A DNA stretch of 32,114 nucleotides from Peribacillus cavernae. Lineage in GTDB: Bacteria > Bacillota > Bacilli > Bacillales > DSM-1321. Below the pieces are notes generated by a model, which saw only the letters and a program-made list of their open reading frames with translations, made no database searches and had not been told where the DNA came from. The translations under genes were made by a program, and so were the position numbers. The stretch covers positions 1-32,114 of the forward strand of contig NZ_RYZZ01000032.1 of NCBI RefSeq assembly GCF_003989135.1, in the 5' to 3' direction. The first letter of the stretch is position 1. Every line of letters begins with the position of its first letter. Shown in pieces: positions 15,755 to 25,093 of the stretch.

Positions 15755-17653
15755 TTATTTCGTTAAAAACTTCTTCTTATAATGACTCAACGCTAGCAAC
15801 GGCCAAATGTACCGATAGCTATGATAATGAATATAAAAAGCCCCTCCCATCCCTTGCCCTTTGGGATATTGTACCGTCCAATCCTGTCTGGTTCCGTTTT
15901 CAATTAAATAAATAATACCGCGTTGAATCTCTGGTGTTGATCTCTCCGAAGCGGCAATCAACGCATCTACTGCCCAGGCGGTATCCGTTAACGTACTTTC
16001 TCCTAATGGAACATATTTTTTTAACGTATCGCTATGACAAGATTCTCCCCAGCCGCCGTCTTTATTTTGAATATGTTTTAACCACGCTGCTGCCTTTTGG
16101 ATAGCAGAAGATTCAGGCCGCTTCCCGCTCGCTATCAGCCCAGTGACAGCGGCCCAAGTTCCGTATAGATAACAAATCCCCCAGCGCCCGTACCAAGAAC
16201 CGTCCCTTTCTTGGTGGTTCCGCAGCCACTTTCTCCCTCTTTTTAGGGAGGGATGATCCTTATTTAAGTTGGTGTAATTCCCGAGAAATTCAAGGGTCCT
16301 TCCCGTTAAATCTGCTGTCGATGGATCAAGCAGGATGAATTCAGCTCCTTGTACAGGCAGTAAATTCAGGATTTTTTTATCGACATTTTTTTCAAACGCC
16401 GGCCAGCCGCCATCATGATTCTGCATGGAGAGCACCCAATTGATTCCTCTCCCCCAAGCTTGATCATATTGCGGCTTCCCCTGAACTAATAGACCAATGG
16501 CACGCAAGCTGGCTGTCGTATCATCAACATCCGGATGGATCGTATTTACGTTTGAAAAACCCCATCCGCCAGGCAATGTATCAGGATTATGAATCGCCCA
16601 GTCGCCATATTTATAATGCTGCCTTGAAAGTAAATAACGATTTGCCTTTTGAATCGTTTCTGCAGATTCAGGAACACCCGCTTCCTGCAAGGTATAACTG
16701 ATTAAAGACGTATTCCAGACGTCTGCAGTCGTATATTGCATGTGAATATGACCGTCTATTTCACTGGCCATCGATATTAGCCCTTGCACTGCTTTCATGA
16801 TGATTGGATCGTTTTTGGGATAACCAAGAGACAAAAGAGAAAATATCATAAGGAAAGTGGAACTGAAATAGTTGTAAAATGTTCCATCCGGCTCAATACG
16901 TCCCAGCATATACTGTTTTGCCTTTTCAAAAGCTGTATTCTTCAGGTGTTCTGGAAAACCGGCAAGCGATTGGACACCTTGTGTAAGGGCAGTAAATAGA
17001 TCCCTCCATTCACTGGAATCATTCGTCCCCAAAAACGGATCTTCTCCCTCATGGTACTCCCGGTTTACATATAAGTCTGATAAATCCGGACTTCGACCTG
17101 TTTTGATTTGAAACTTTTTGTTACCCACAATGAGAATCGGTGTCAGGTTTGCTCTTGCATAAACGGAAAAGTCGTAGAAATTGACAGGGAGAGACATCGG
17201 AGAAAGGATCACTTCTATCGGAACGGGAAAAATCACCGGCCAGGAATATTGTCCGGTCAAAGCCAACATAATCTTCGTAAACATACCTGCCTTTTCTATT
17301 CCACCATTTGACAAAATGAATTGCCTGGCAGCTCTCATCCTTTTATCGTGTTTATCGATATAACCGGAATAAAGAAGTCCATAATAAGCTTCCAGGGTTG
17401 CCGGCAAATTCCCCGTCCTTTTATCATGGTATAATTTCCAAGCTCCATTTGTTTCCTGCCTGCTTAAGATCCTTTTCGTCAGCGCTTGTATCAACTTTTC
17501 ATCATGTATCTCCAATGTTCGTAATAAAATGATCATATAAGAATCGGTTGAAATACCCGTTTCAAAGGGATAGTCCCATGAACCATCAATAGACTGGTCA
17601 CTTTTTAAGCTTGTAATGAGTCTGTTCATTTCTAAATCAACAGCCTGCTTCAC
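15755..17653 (-). CDS. sqhC: Squalene-hopene cyclase family, sporulenol-synthase type
   Basis: 632 residues, the same length as B. subtilis SqhC. GTG 17653 is the start, with AGAGGG about 10 bases upstream. Class II triterpene cyclase marks: the catalytic acid motif DVDD at 375-378 (HPDVDDTTASL), and several QW repeats of the QxxDGxW kind (QNHDGGWPAF, QERDGSWYG, QNKDGGWGE and others). WGICYLYGTWAAVTGL forms part of the active-site wall. The protein cyclises a polyprenyl substrate by protonation and works at the membrane face. By family and length it probably makes sporulenol from tetraprenyl-beta-curcumene in spores rather than hopene; the substrate is inferred. It is divergent from the DUF2515 gene. 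Confidence 0.9.
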   Translation of the reverse strand: MKQAVDLEMNRLITSLKSDQSIDGSWDYPFETGISTDSYMIILLRTLEIHDEKLIQALTKRILSRQETNGAWKLYHDKRTGNLPATLEAYYGLLYSGYIDKHDKRMRAARQFILSNGGIEKAGMFTKIMLALTGQYSWPVIFPVPIEVILSPMSLPVNFYDFSVYARANLTPILIVGNKKFQIKTGRSPDLSDLYVNREYHEGEDPFLGTNDSSEWRDLFTALTQGVQSLAGFPEHLKNTAFEKAKQYMLGRIEPDGTFYNYFSSTFLMIFSLLSLGYPKNDPIIMKAVQGLISMASEIDGHIHMQYTTADVWNTSLISYTLQEAGVPESAETIQKANRYLLSRQHYKYGDWAIHNPDTLPGGWGFSNVNTIHPDVDDTTASLRAIGLLVQGKPQYDQAWGRGINWVLSMQNHDGGWPAFEKNVDKKILNLLPVQGAEFILLDPSTADLTGRTLEFLGNYTNLNKDHPSLKRGRKWLRNHQERDGSWYGRWGICYLYGTWAAVTGLIASGKRPESSAIQKAAAWLKHIQNKDGGWGESCHSDTLKKYVPLGESTLTDTAWAVDALIAASERSTPEIQRGIIYLIENGTRQDWTVQYPKGQGMGGAFYIHYHSYRYIWPLLALSHYKKKFLTK

Positions 17654-17705
17654 TTGGAATCAACCCTCTCATTAAAAAATGATTTCTTGCCTATTTCTAT
17701 TCAAT

Positions 17706-17719
17706 TGTACATATGTACA
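17706..17719. promoter_or_regulatory. Perfect 14-bp palindrome between divergent genes
   Basis: TGTACATATGTACA sits in the 93-base gap between sqhC and the DUF2515 gene, just upstream of the DUF2515 ribosome site. Its position suits an operator acting on one or both genes. The binding protein is unknown. Confidence 0.5.
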
Positions 17720-17746
17720 TTCCTCGAGAGGAGTGACTACCTAAAC

Positions 17747-18886
17747 ATGAAAAAGCAAATAACGAACACCCCAGCATCCCATCCTTTATTTAACATCGAG
17801 CAGGAACTAAAAAAGAAATCCGACAAAAAAAATGTAAATAGAACACCGGCAGAAATAGAGCTCATCCAAACGATCGAAACACGTACAAGACAACTCAATA
17901 TCAATAATGTGACACGTACCCAAGCTTATCTGGAATACTATTGCAAACACCCGGAAATCGAGTGGGCACTGCTTGGCCACATGGTTTCAAGAAATGGCGG
18001 TTGGAATATGACCGATTTAAAAGGAGAATTTCTTTCAAAGCTTCTTACAGAGAAGGAACAACATCAATTTTTTCTATTTTTGGAAAGGGGGAATTGGTTA
18101 ATATTCCAGGATGTATATCCTCAGTTTTTAGTTTATGAGGAGAGCGTAAAAAGAAAGACATCTTTATTTTATCTGCTGCCTTCTTTTGGTGTGTCCACAT
18201 TTATGGAAACAATATGGAACTTCTTTTGGATGAATAGTAATCGTTATATACTAGCGATTGCCTTAATCATCAATGAACAAAGTTACTTAGAGCAGAGAGT
18301 CATTCAAAATAAAGACTATCAAAAGTCCGTTCTTAAAACGATCGAGTTCAAGCTCCAAGACTTATTAAGCTTAAGCCACATCCTCTTTCCTTACGAAACC
18401 AGCAAGTCTGGAGAAATGAAGCTTCTTGGACAAACACTTCACCAATTTGCCTCACTTCATGAACGAATCAATCTCGGAAAGCGTTTATACTCGCTGCTTT
18501 TTTCCAACCAAAGAATAGTGAATGAAATTGGGCAGTGGGCCGTTTCGAATCCTCATACCGGATCCCGCAAAGATTTCTGGCCGCATATATTTAACGATGT
18601 AAAAGTATCATTGCCGGGGAGTTTGTATATCCCGCAAATCAAAAACTGCACATTAAAGAAAAAGGCCCCTCGCTTATACAGTCCTAAATTAAAACATGCT
18701 TGGAAAAATGTGAAACAGAAACAGGCTGAATCAGGGGATTGGTTTCAGGATTGGAGAATCATCGATTACCTTGAAAATTCAGATAAACATGTAGACGGAG
18801 AGATTACGCATGAATATTGTAAAACAATCGAAAGGCTCGAGCTCGCGATTTTTACGAAAAAGGCCCTTTTTCTTCGGAAAGAATAA
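17747..18886 (+). CDS. DUF2515 family protein (YppC-like)
   Basis: 379 residues from ATG 17747, with GAGAGGAG upstream (spacing about 13, a little long). A longer frame from TTG 17654 would overlap the divergent promoter and sqhC start, so it is rejected. The protein is mostly alpha-helical, with conserved-looking stretches NNVTRTQAYLEYYCKHPEIE, WALLGHMVSRNGGWNMTDLK and FFLFLERGNWLIFQDVYPQF, typical of the DUF2515 family of Bacillaceae (B. subtilis YppC). The family has no known activity. The HMVSRNGGWNMTDLKG segment is the best family marker. It is followed by an overlapping small membrane-protein gene. Confidence 0.85.
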   Translation: MKKQITNTPASHPLFNIEQELKKKSDKKNVNRTPAEIELIQTIETRTRQLNINNVTRTQAYLEYYCKHPEIEWALLGHMVSRNGGWNMTDLKGEFLSKLLTEKEQHQFFLFLERGNWLIFQDVYPQFLVYEESVKRKTSLFYLLPSFGVSTFMETIWNFFWMNSNRYILAIALIINEQSYLEQRVIQNKDYQKSVLKTIEFKLQDLLSLSHILFPYETSKSGEMKLLGQTLHQFASLHERINLGKRLYSLLFSNQRIVNEIGQWAVSNPHTGSRKDFWPHIFNDVKVSLPGSLYIPQIKNCTLKKKAPRLYSPKLKHAWKNVKQKQAESGDWFQDWRIIDYLENSDKHVDGEITHEYCKTIERLELAIFTKKALFLRKE

Positions 18887-19283
18887 GACATCTTTCCATT
18901 CCTATTTAATATCAATGATTTTTGCGTCCTGGTTGGCAACTTACCTTGAATTAATCCCGACAGGAAAACAATTATATACATTTCAAGCAAGGCCGTTTGC
19001 TGATATTTTTCCGATTGATATTCGATTCACTCTAATAGGAATTCCTGCATTCACACTCTTTATGTTACTGGCATTGGCCAAGATGAATTTCCTTCAGAGG
19101 TCTCTTTTTCTCATTATGTTAGGTTTGATCATGGTGATGGTAGAACAGATTTCAGGAAGGATGGGATGGATCGTATACAGTGAACAATGGCAGCATATCT
19201 ATTCTTTTTTTGGATACCCTGCCTTTATCCTGGTTATCTTCTTCTTTTTTAAATGGTGCGAATCAGCCAGGGGCACATATTGA
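18810..19283 (+). CDS. CBO0543-like small integral membrane protein
   Basis: 157 residues. ATG 18810 lies inside the end of the DUF2515 gene (77-base overlap) and has GGAGAG about 7 bases upstream, which suggests translational coupling. After a basic N-terminus (about residues 1-30) come about four transmembrane segments. The pattern ARPFADIFPIDIRFTLIGIP followed by a multi-helix core resembles CBO0543-type membrane proteins of spore-formers, whose function is unknown. The family name is from pattern only. Confidence 0.7.
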   Translation: MNIVKQSKGSSSRFLRKRPFFFGKNKTSFHSYLISMIFASWLATYLELIPTGKQLYTFQARPFADIFPIDIRFTLIGIPAFTLFMLLALAKMNFLQRSLFLIMLGLIMVMVEQISGRMGWIVYSEQWQHIYSFFGYPAFILVIFFFFKWCESARGTY

Positions 19284-19409
19284 CTGTTTTCAATTTGAAT
19301 CTTCCAACCTTACCCTAATTTACTCAGAACTCCTTTATGGACGGTAAAATACAGGGAGCAGTTTTCGGCAAAGGTGTTTTTTATGAGTCCCATGGGGTTC
19401 AGCCTCTTT

Positions 19410-19442
19410 AAAAAAACTCCTGGAATTTATTCCAGGAGTTTT
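19410..19442. terminator. Terminator shared by mtlD and the 18810-19283 gene
   Basis: A perfect 13-bp stem: AAAACTCCTGGAA (19413-19425) with TTCCAGGAGTTTT (19430-19442). Read on the minus strand it ends in seven T (19416-19410), 20 bases past the mtlD stop. On the plus strand it ends in four T. Confidence 0.85.
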
Positions 19443-19462
19443 AGATAGGCGAGATAAATATT

Positions 19463-20605
19463 TTATTTCTTTAATGCATTGTAACTGCTTAATACTTCTT
19501 TCGTCAGTTCACTGTTTTCATCCAGCCCGCTCACTTCTTTAAGTACATGAGGAACGCCATTTTCTTTTATCATCGATTGAAGTTTTACTGCTTCTTCATC
19601 TTCCTTGTTATCAAAGAGTAAGGCTGCTGCTATCGCCTTAGCAAGGTTATTGTAAGAAAGTCCTGCTTTCTTCGCTTCGATAGCAGGGCGAACAAGGCGG
19701 TCATTCGGTCCGAGCTTACGAAGAGGTGAACGGCCTACTCTTGTCACTACATCATTCAGGTATGAATTTTTAAAACGGTTGATAATCTTATTGATATAGT
19801 GTTGGTGCTCATCTGAATCCAAACCATATTGCTTGATCAAATAAGAGCCGGTTTCGTCTAGTGTAGCTTGTACTTGCGCGACAATCTTTTCATCAGCTAA
19901 TGTTTGGTCTATTGTGGTTTTGTTCTCGAGATACCCAAGGTAAGCAATGACTGCATGTCCAGTATTAACCGTAAAAAGCTTTCTTTCAATAAACGGCGCC
20001 AGGTCTGAAACAATAGTCATCCCTTCAACGTTCGGGAGGCTTTCACTTGCTTCCACAACCCATTCATAATAAGGCTCAACCAGAACATCGAGTGAACCTT
20101 GATTGTTTTGGAGTGGAACAATGCGGTCAACGGCTGAATTAAAGAAATGGACTTTGTCAGCTAGATGAGCCTTTGTATCTTCATCTAAATGTTCTTGTAT
20201 ATATCCCTTTAATAAATCTGTGGCCGATATTTGGTTTTCGCAGGCAATTACATATAATATATCATCGGTTGCCTTTACTCTTGCGGCCAAACCCTTCGCA
20301 ATCAGCGGAGCAATACGTGGCAAGATATTTGGTCCAATCGCGGTTGTAAGGTAGGTCGCGTGCTTAATCGCTTCAATTACTTCATTTTCCTGTGTCATAT
20401 TATTTAAGCCTGACACGTTTTCAATGGTCATAGACTCTTGCCTGTCTGTTGCCAATTTTACTTGATACTGCTTTTCCTCGTTTAATTGATTAATGATTTG
20501 GTCCGCGATATCAACAAATGTTACATGATAACCTGACTGTGAAAAGAGTGCTCCGATAAATCCCCTGCCTATGTTCCCAGCTCCAAAATGTACCGCTTGT
20601 TTCAT
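19463..20605 (-). CDS. mtlD: Mannitol-1-phosphate 5-dehydrogenase
   Basis: 380 residues from ATG 20605, for which AAGGGA is about 9 bases upstream. The ATG at 20614 has that site directly against it and is less likely. The N-terminus AVHFGAGNIGRGFIGALF is the NAD-binding glycine loop of MtlD. Later marks of the long-chain polyol dehydrogenase family are FFNSAVDRIVP (about 150-160), RKLFTVNTGHA with the catalytic-region Lys, and LGPNDRLVRPA near the C-terminus. It oxidises mannitol-1-phosphate to fructose-6-phosphate with NAD+ in the cytoplasm. It is the last gene of mtlA-mtlR-mtlD and abuts the mtlR stop. Confidence 0.95.
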   Translation of the reverse strand: MKQAVHFGAGNIGRGFIGALFSQSGYHVTFVDIADQIINQLNEEKQYQVKLATDRQESMTIENVSGLNNMTQENEVIEAIKHATYLTTAIGPNILPRIAPLIAKGLAARVKATDDILYVIACENQISATDLLKGYIQEHLDEDTKAHLADKVHFFNSAVDRIVPLQNNQGSLDVLVEPYYEWVVEASESLPNVEGMTIVSDLAPFIERKLFTVNTGHAVIAYLGYLENKTTIDQTLADEKIVAQVQATLDETGSYLIKQYGLDSDEHQHYINKIINRFKNSYLNDVVTRVGRSPLRKLGPNDRLVRPAIEAKKAGLSYNNLAKAIAAALLFDNKEDEEAVKLQSMIKENGVPHVLKEVSGLDENSELTKEVLSSYNALKK

Positions 20606-20610
20606 TCGTA

Positions 20611-22698
20611 TCATTCCCTTATCAAATTAGTATGAAGATAATCTAAAAAGATGGCTTCTAATCTTGTGCGAATCATTTCCTCATTTGATGACGAAAAAAT
20701 CATAATCGCCTCATTACTTTCAATTAAACCTGTGCTTATCAAGCTTACTATTTCCTGCTGCCTTGTGCTTAATTCCTCGGGTGCAAGCATGAGTAATAGA
20801 TTCTTCATGTACATGTCACTTCCATCCATGCCTTTTACTAGACAAGGCTCATCCAAATAGGAAACTTGGAAGATTAGCTCCTTTACCTTCGTATGCCTGG
20901 AATGAAAAAGCGCCATTCCCGTATTCGGTATTCCGAGCCCGCCTAATCTTTCACGCTTCTTCAGCGATTCAATCACAGCTTTTGCATGTGTTAATAGCTG
21001 TTCCTTTTCCGCCATCTCTATCATGTTTTCAATAATAGGTTCATGGCCCATCAGATTCTGGACTTTGAAAAATCGGAAATTATGAATAACAGCCTCGATG
21101 CTTTGTTGCACATCTTTCAGTTCCTGGAGTAAATCCGTAAGTGGAACCTTTGCCCTTCCTGATGTGGTAGCTTTTTGTTGCGCTGATTTGCTATACTGCT
21201 TATTTTTCATAAGGTTTTCGATATTTTTCCTCAAATAGCTCCTAATTGACAAGATATTTTCCTCACTTAAAAGCGGAGAAACCAAGATATAGTCAATGTC
21301 GATAAATGGGAGCCGAATGGTGGAGATTATAGCATCATAGCTTGTTAAATTCCCTTGCTGCTGAATATCTTTGATTGAGTTGATTTCTACGGAATCAATC
21401 TCTTTGATTTCTTTTTTAATTCGGCTGGCCAACATCTTTGAAGTACCTATACCGGTTGGGCATACAATCAATGCTTTTATCGATATTTCCTCTTCTCGCA
21501 AAACTAATGCAGAGCCAAAATGAAGTACAATGAAGGCTATTTCGTCATCGGGAAAAATGATGTCCTTAAATTCCTTTTCCAAACTGTTCTTTATAGCCAT
21601 AAATAGAACCGGATACTTTCGTTTGATATCCTCTTTTAGCGGGTTAAACAAGCTCATTTGCTTTTTGATCCGGAAAAGTGAAGGTTCCATGTGTGCAAGA
21701 AGCCCCTGAAACAAGGAGAAATCCTGTTTTAAATCAACATGAAGCTGTGAAGAAACATCTTTTATTAAATTCTTGATCATCTGGCCTAGCAGAATACTGT
21801 CAAAATGGACGACATCGGCGGCATGATGCTTTGACCCTTTGAGAATCACGGCCAAATAGATGATATCGTCTTTGTTTACCGATACGGGGTATGCTGCTAC
21901 AAGTTCCTTGCATATCTTCTTAATAAGGTTATACTCATCGGTCAGTTCATTTCTGTGACCAACTTCTTCACCCAAAAGAAAGCCGGCCTCTGTCCTCTGC
22001 ATGGTAATATAGATATGTACAATAAGCCTTATGTAATCGCTATCCGTAAGCGGTGATTGTGCTTTACTATAAGTAGCATTTACTGATCGATCAATCGCTA
22101 GGAGATAGTCCGGAAGAAAATAATTCAAGATTTTTTCTTGAGTAAGTTGACCGTTTTCCAACAAAAATAAGCGCTCAATCAGTTCTTCATTAAAATAGAG
22201 CAAGAAATAGCTTGCCAAGGCAGTTCGTTTGTTTGCTTCCGTACCGGTTAGTTCGACCCCTACTCCTCTTTTTTTTGTAATCTGCAAATTGAATTGCCTT
22301 AGCCAGTCCGTCAATTCATCCAAGTATGTGGTTAGCGTAGTGACACTTACTCCTAGAAAAACAGCTAGAGATTGGATTTTGTATGATTCTTCTTTCAGCA
22401 AGGCTAAAAGCAGCATCAGTTTTCTTTCCTCGAGTGTTTGATCGATTGGGTGCATGCCCGTTAAATGCTGGATAAGGCGAAATATTTGTTCGTTCTTTCC
22501 CTGAATTGTGAGTCCTTCATTCGTATCGCGTGTTAAATGGAGTGAGAATGACTGGAGAATTTTTTCTACTGCTTTTAAATCACGATGAATCGTTCGGACA
22601 CTTACATTCAAATGGGTTGCAATCGACAAAGCTGTATGTCTTCCAGATGTTTTGATAATCAATTCAATAATCGCTTTTTCCCTTGAGGTAATATACAT
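20611..22698 (-). CDS. mtlR: Mannitol operon transcriptional activator MtlR
   Basis: 695 residues, the usual MtlR length. Domain order: an HTH_11-type winged helix (about 1-60), a second HTH (about 85-155), PRD1 (about 190-295) and PRD2 (about 300-400). A IIB-like domain (about 405-495) and a IIA-like domain (about 545-690) follow. Phosphorylatable residues line up with B. subtilis MtlR: His228 in PRD1, His336 and His393 in PRD2, Cys413 in LIVCPTGIGTS and His599 in GMALFHSRH. It activates the mannitol promoter; HPr phosphorylation of PRD2 activates it, and phosphorylation through mannitol EII components inhibits it (established for the family). It lies between mtlA and mtlD. Confidence 0.95.
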   Translation of the reverse strand: MYITSREKAIIELIIKTSGRHTALSIATHLNVSVRTIHRDLKAVEKILQSFSLHLTRDTNEGLTIQGKNEQIFRLIQHLTGMHPIDQTLEERKLMLLLALLKEESYKIQSLAVFLGVSVTTLTTYLDELTDWLRQFNLQITKKRGVGVELTGTEANKRTALASYFLLYFNEELIERLFLLENGQLTQEKILNYFLPDYLLAIDRSVNATYSKAQSPLTDSDYIRLIVHIYITMQRTEAGFLLGEEVGHRNELTDEYNLIKKICKELVAAYPVSVNKDDIIYLAVILKGSKHHAADVVHFDSILLGQMIKNLIKDVSSQLHVDLKQDFSLFQGLLAHMEPSLFRIKKQMSLFNPLKEDIKRKYPVLFMAIKNSLEKEFKDIIFPDDEIAFIVLHFGSALVLREEEISIKALIVCPTGIGTSKMLASRIKKEIKEIDSVEINSIKDIQQQGNLTSYDAIISTIRLPFIDIDYILVSPLLSEENILSIRSYLRKNIENLMKNKQYSKSAQQKATTSGRAKVPLTDLLQELKDVQQSIEAVIHNFRFFKVQNLMGHEPIIENMIEMAEKEQLLTHAKAVIESLKKRERLGGLGIPNTGMALFHSRHTKVKELIFQVSYLDEPCLVKGMDGSDMYMKNLLLMLAPEELSTRQQEIVSLISTGLIESNEAIMIFSSSNEEMIRTRLEAIFLDYLHTNLIRE

Positions 22699-22832
22699 GC
22701 TACCATCTCATTTCAGCTGAAATTACATTAGAAAACTCGCCGATTGGTGAGCCTTGAAAAGGCGAAGACAGAGGAGTAGTTGCCCTTATGCGGTAGGAAA
22801 ATTTTACACTTTCCTATTAGCCGAGAAATAGT

Positions 22833-22866
22833 GAATAGAAAAGCGTGCAAGCACACTTTTCTATTC
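22833..22866 (-). terminator. Hairpin between mtlA and mtlR, possible attenuator
   Basis: GAATAGAAAAG (22833-22843) pairs with CTTTTCTATTC (22856-22866), with a further GTG/CAC inside. It follows the mtlA stop by 15 bases. The T tract after the stem is poor, so it could lower read-through into mtlR or protect the mtlA 3' end. Confidence 0.55.
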
Positions 22867-22881
22867 GATAAGATATATTCA

Positions 22882-24795
22882 TTATTTTTCACTATTTATG
22901 ATATCCATTAATTCCCGGGCTGTTTTGGCTTTAACCATCTTTTCAATGTTATCCATATCAGAGCACGTAACAGCAATGCCGGATAATATATCAAGATGCG
23001 TACCATCTTTGCCTGCTATACCGAATATCAATCGTACTTTTTGGCCGTCGAAGTCGACACCATTAGGCACTTGTAAAACGGTAAATCCAGATTTAAGTAC
23101 AGCCTTTTTCGCTTCTTCAGTACCATGTGGGATTGCAACATCATTCCCCATATAGGTTGATGTCATTTGATCACGCTCTATCATCGCCTCAATATATGTT
23201 TCTTTTACGTATCCCGCATTTACCAAAGCTCTTCCAGCAAAGCGAATCGCGTCTTCTTTATTGGCAAATTCTTGATTAATGAACACGTTCTCTTCTCGAA
23301 GCAAGTCATCATTTGCAGACTTACTGTCGTCACCACCGGGTACTTGTGATTCAGCCTCTTCAACAATTTCATGAAGCTCGTCATTCCCTCGGTTTTGTAG
23401 CTGGTCGATTAATTGATCGTATTCAGGACTCGATAAGAAGTTATCGACCGAAATATGGTAAGCATTCGGTACTTTGGTCTGTGCTCTCGGTGTTAACTCT
23501 TCCTGAGTAACAACAATCTGTGCATCAGATGGAAGGTTGCTAATCGCTGTGTTTGTAACTGAAATATTCAAGCCTGCTTGCTGTACTTTTTTACGAAGTA
23601 GGGAGGCGCCCATAGCACTGGAACCCATTCCAGCATCACAAGCAAAGATAATTTTGTTTACGTTTTCGGGGAAAGCACCTGGATTTGAAGCAAACACATC
23701 TGCTACAGAGCTTTTCTTACCTTTCATTTCCTGCATTTTTCTTGCTGCATCTTCAATGTTTTCATCTGTTTGCTTGCCTGTCCTTAAAACCAGCGAAGAG
23801 ATGACAAAGGACACGATTGCAGCAACCAAAACTCCAGCGAAGTTGGCAATGTAAGAACCCGCGTTCTGCGGAGTAACTGCGGCAATCGCCAAGATACTAC
23901 CAGGTGATGCAGGAGCGAACAAGCCACCGCCTAAAAGAACCAATGTGAATACTCCACTCATTCCCCCCACAATTACTGCTATAAATAACATCGGACGCAT
24001 TAAAATATAAGGGAAATAGATTTCATGGATTCCACCAAAGAATTGAATGATACCAGCTCCTGGTGCCGTCCGTTTGGCTGTCCCTTTTCCAAAAATACTA
24101 TATGCAAGCAACACACCGATACCAGGTCCAGGGTTAGCTTCAAGGAGAAACAACACGGACTTGCCGGTCTGTTTAACTTGCTCTATACCAATTGGTGAAA
24201 GCACGCCATGATTGATTGCATTATTTAAGAACAATACCTTTGCAGGTTCGATAATGATACTTGTTAAAGGCAATAATCCTGTTCCTACTAACCAATCAAC
24301 CCCATTAATCAGCCAGCCTGTAAATACGTCAACGGCTGGGCCGATGGCTAATAAGGACAAAATAGACAGCAATCCCCCAAGAATTCCTGCAGAGAAATTG
24401 TTGACAAGCATTTCAAACCCAGCTTTTACTTTTCCTTCAATGAGCTGATCAAACTTCTTAATCACATAACCGCCAAGCGGTCCCATAATCATTGCGCCCA
24501 AAAACATCGGAATATCCGACCCTACAATCACACCCATTGTGGCAATGGCTCCCACAACACCACCCCGTTGATCGTATAACAGCTTTCCGCCTGTATAACC
24601 TATTAATAGTGGTAGCAAGTATTTCACCATTGGGTCGACCAATGTGGCAAGGCTTTCATTTGGCAGGAAGCCTTTCGGGATAAATAGGGCTGTAATTAAT
24701 CCCCATGCAATGAAAGCTGAGATATTTGGCATGACCATTGAACTTAGAAAGTTACCGAACTTTTGGACAGCCACTTTTATATTTGATTGAGCCAT
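22882..24795 (-). CDS. mtlA: PTS mannitol transporter, fused EIICBA
   Basis: 637 residues from ATG 24795, which has AAGGGAAG about 8 bases upstream; the in-frame ATG at 24813 lies before that site. The IIC membrane domain covers about 1-335 with the GIHEIYFPY motif at 255-263. The IIB domain covers about 370-465 with phosphocysteine Cys386 in FACDAGMGSSAMG. An Asp/Glu-rich linker follows (about 470-500). The IIA domain covers about 500-637 with phosphohistidine His557 in VAIPHGTEEAK. It imports and phosphorylates mannitol to mannitol-1-phosphate. The fused IIA makes a separate mtlF unnecessary, unlike many Bacilli that have mtlF. It is the first gene of the operon. Confidence 0.95.
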   Translation of the reverse strand: MAQSNIKVAVQKFGNFLSSMVMPNISAFIAWGLITALFIPKGFLPNESLATLVDPMVKYLLPLLIGYTGGKLLYDQRGGVVGAIATMGVIVGSDIPMFLGAMIMGPLGGYVIKKFDQLIEGKVKAGFEMLVNNFSAGILGGLLSILSLLAIGPAVDVFTGWLINGVDWLVGTGLLPLTSIIIEPAKVLFLNNAINHGVLSPIGIEQVKQTGKSVLFLLEANPGPGIGVLLAYSIFGKGTAKRTAPGAGIIQFFGGIHEIYFPYILMRPMLFIAVIVGGMSGVFTLVLLGGGLFAPASPGSILAIAAVTPQNAGSYIANFAGVLVAAIVSFVISSLVLRTGKQTDENIEDAARKMQEMKGKKSSVADVFASNPGAFPENVNKIIFACDAGMGSSAMGASLLRKKVQQAGLNISVTNTAISNLPSDAQIVVTQEELTPRAQTKVPNAYHISVDNFLSSPEYDQLIDQLQNRGNDELHEIVEEAESQVPGGDDSKSANDDLLREENVFINQEFANKEDAIRFAGRALVNAGYVKETYIEAMIERDQMTSTYMGNDVAIPHGTEEAKKAVLKSGFTVLQVPNGVDFDGQKVRLIFGIAGKDGTHLDILSGIAVTCSDMDNIEKMVKAKTARELMDIINSEK

Positions 24796-24876
24796 TTGCT
24801 CTCTTCCCTTCATTATATATTACCTTATCAATGTTAAAGGACGAGCCACCTGCATTCAATAAAGAAGAAAACTAAC

Positions 24877-24899
24877 TTTGTCGCAACCAAGGAGACAAA
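24877..24899 (-). promoter_or_regulatory. Candidate MtlR operator / mtlA promoter region
   Basis: An inverted repeat TTTGTC (24877-24882) / GACAAA (24894-24899) lies about 80-100 bases upstream of mtlA. TTG(T/C)...(A/G)CAA dyads of this type are MtlR targets in Bacillus. On the minus strand a poor sigma-A promoter (TTGCGA, 17 bases, TTTATT) overlaps its downstream arm, consistent with an activator-dependent promoter. Confidence 0.45.
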
Positions 24900-25093
24900 C
24901 CTATTGTTTCTCAAAACTACAGTGCGCATCCCGTCGCTTGATATAGCATTCAATCATACTGGGATAATAACCCTTCAGTCATCTTTTACCCCATCTTCCG
25001 CATGTCATAAATTGACGAAAATTGATGTTGATTGTCACTTAAAAGGATTGAAGAAACCGAGGATCGAATCATTTAGAATAACTTCCTAAATGA
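24900..25093. other. Intergenic DNA between mtlA promoter and IS fragment
   Basis: No supported gene. One plus-strand frame ending at 25089 reads KGLKKPRIESFRITS but has no start signal. Confidence 0.35.
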
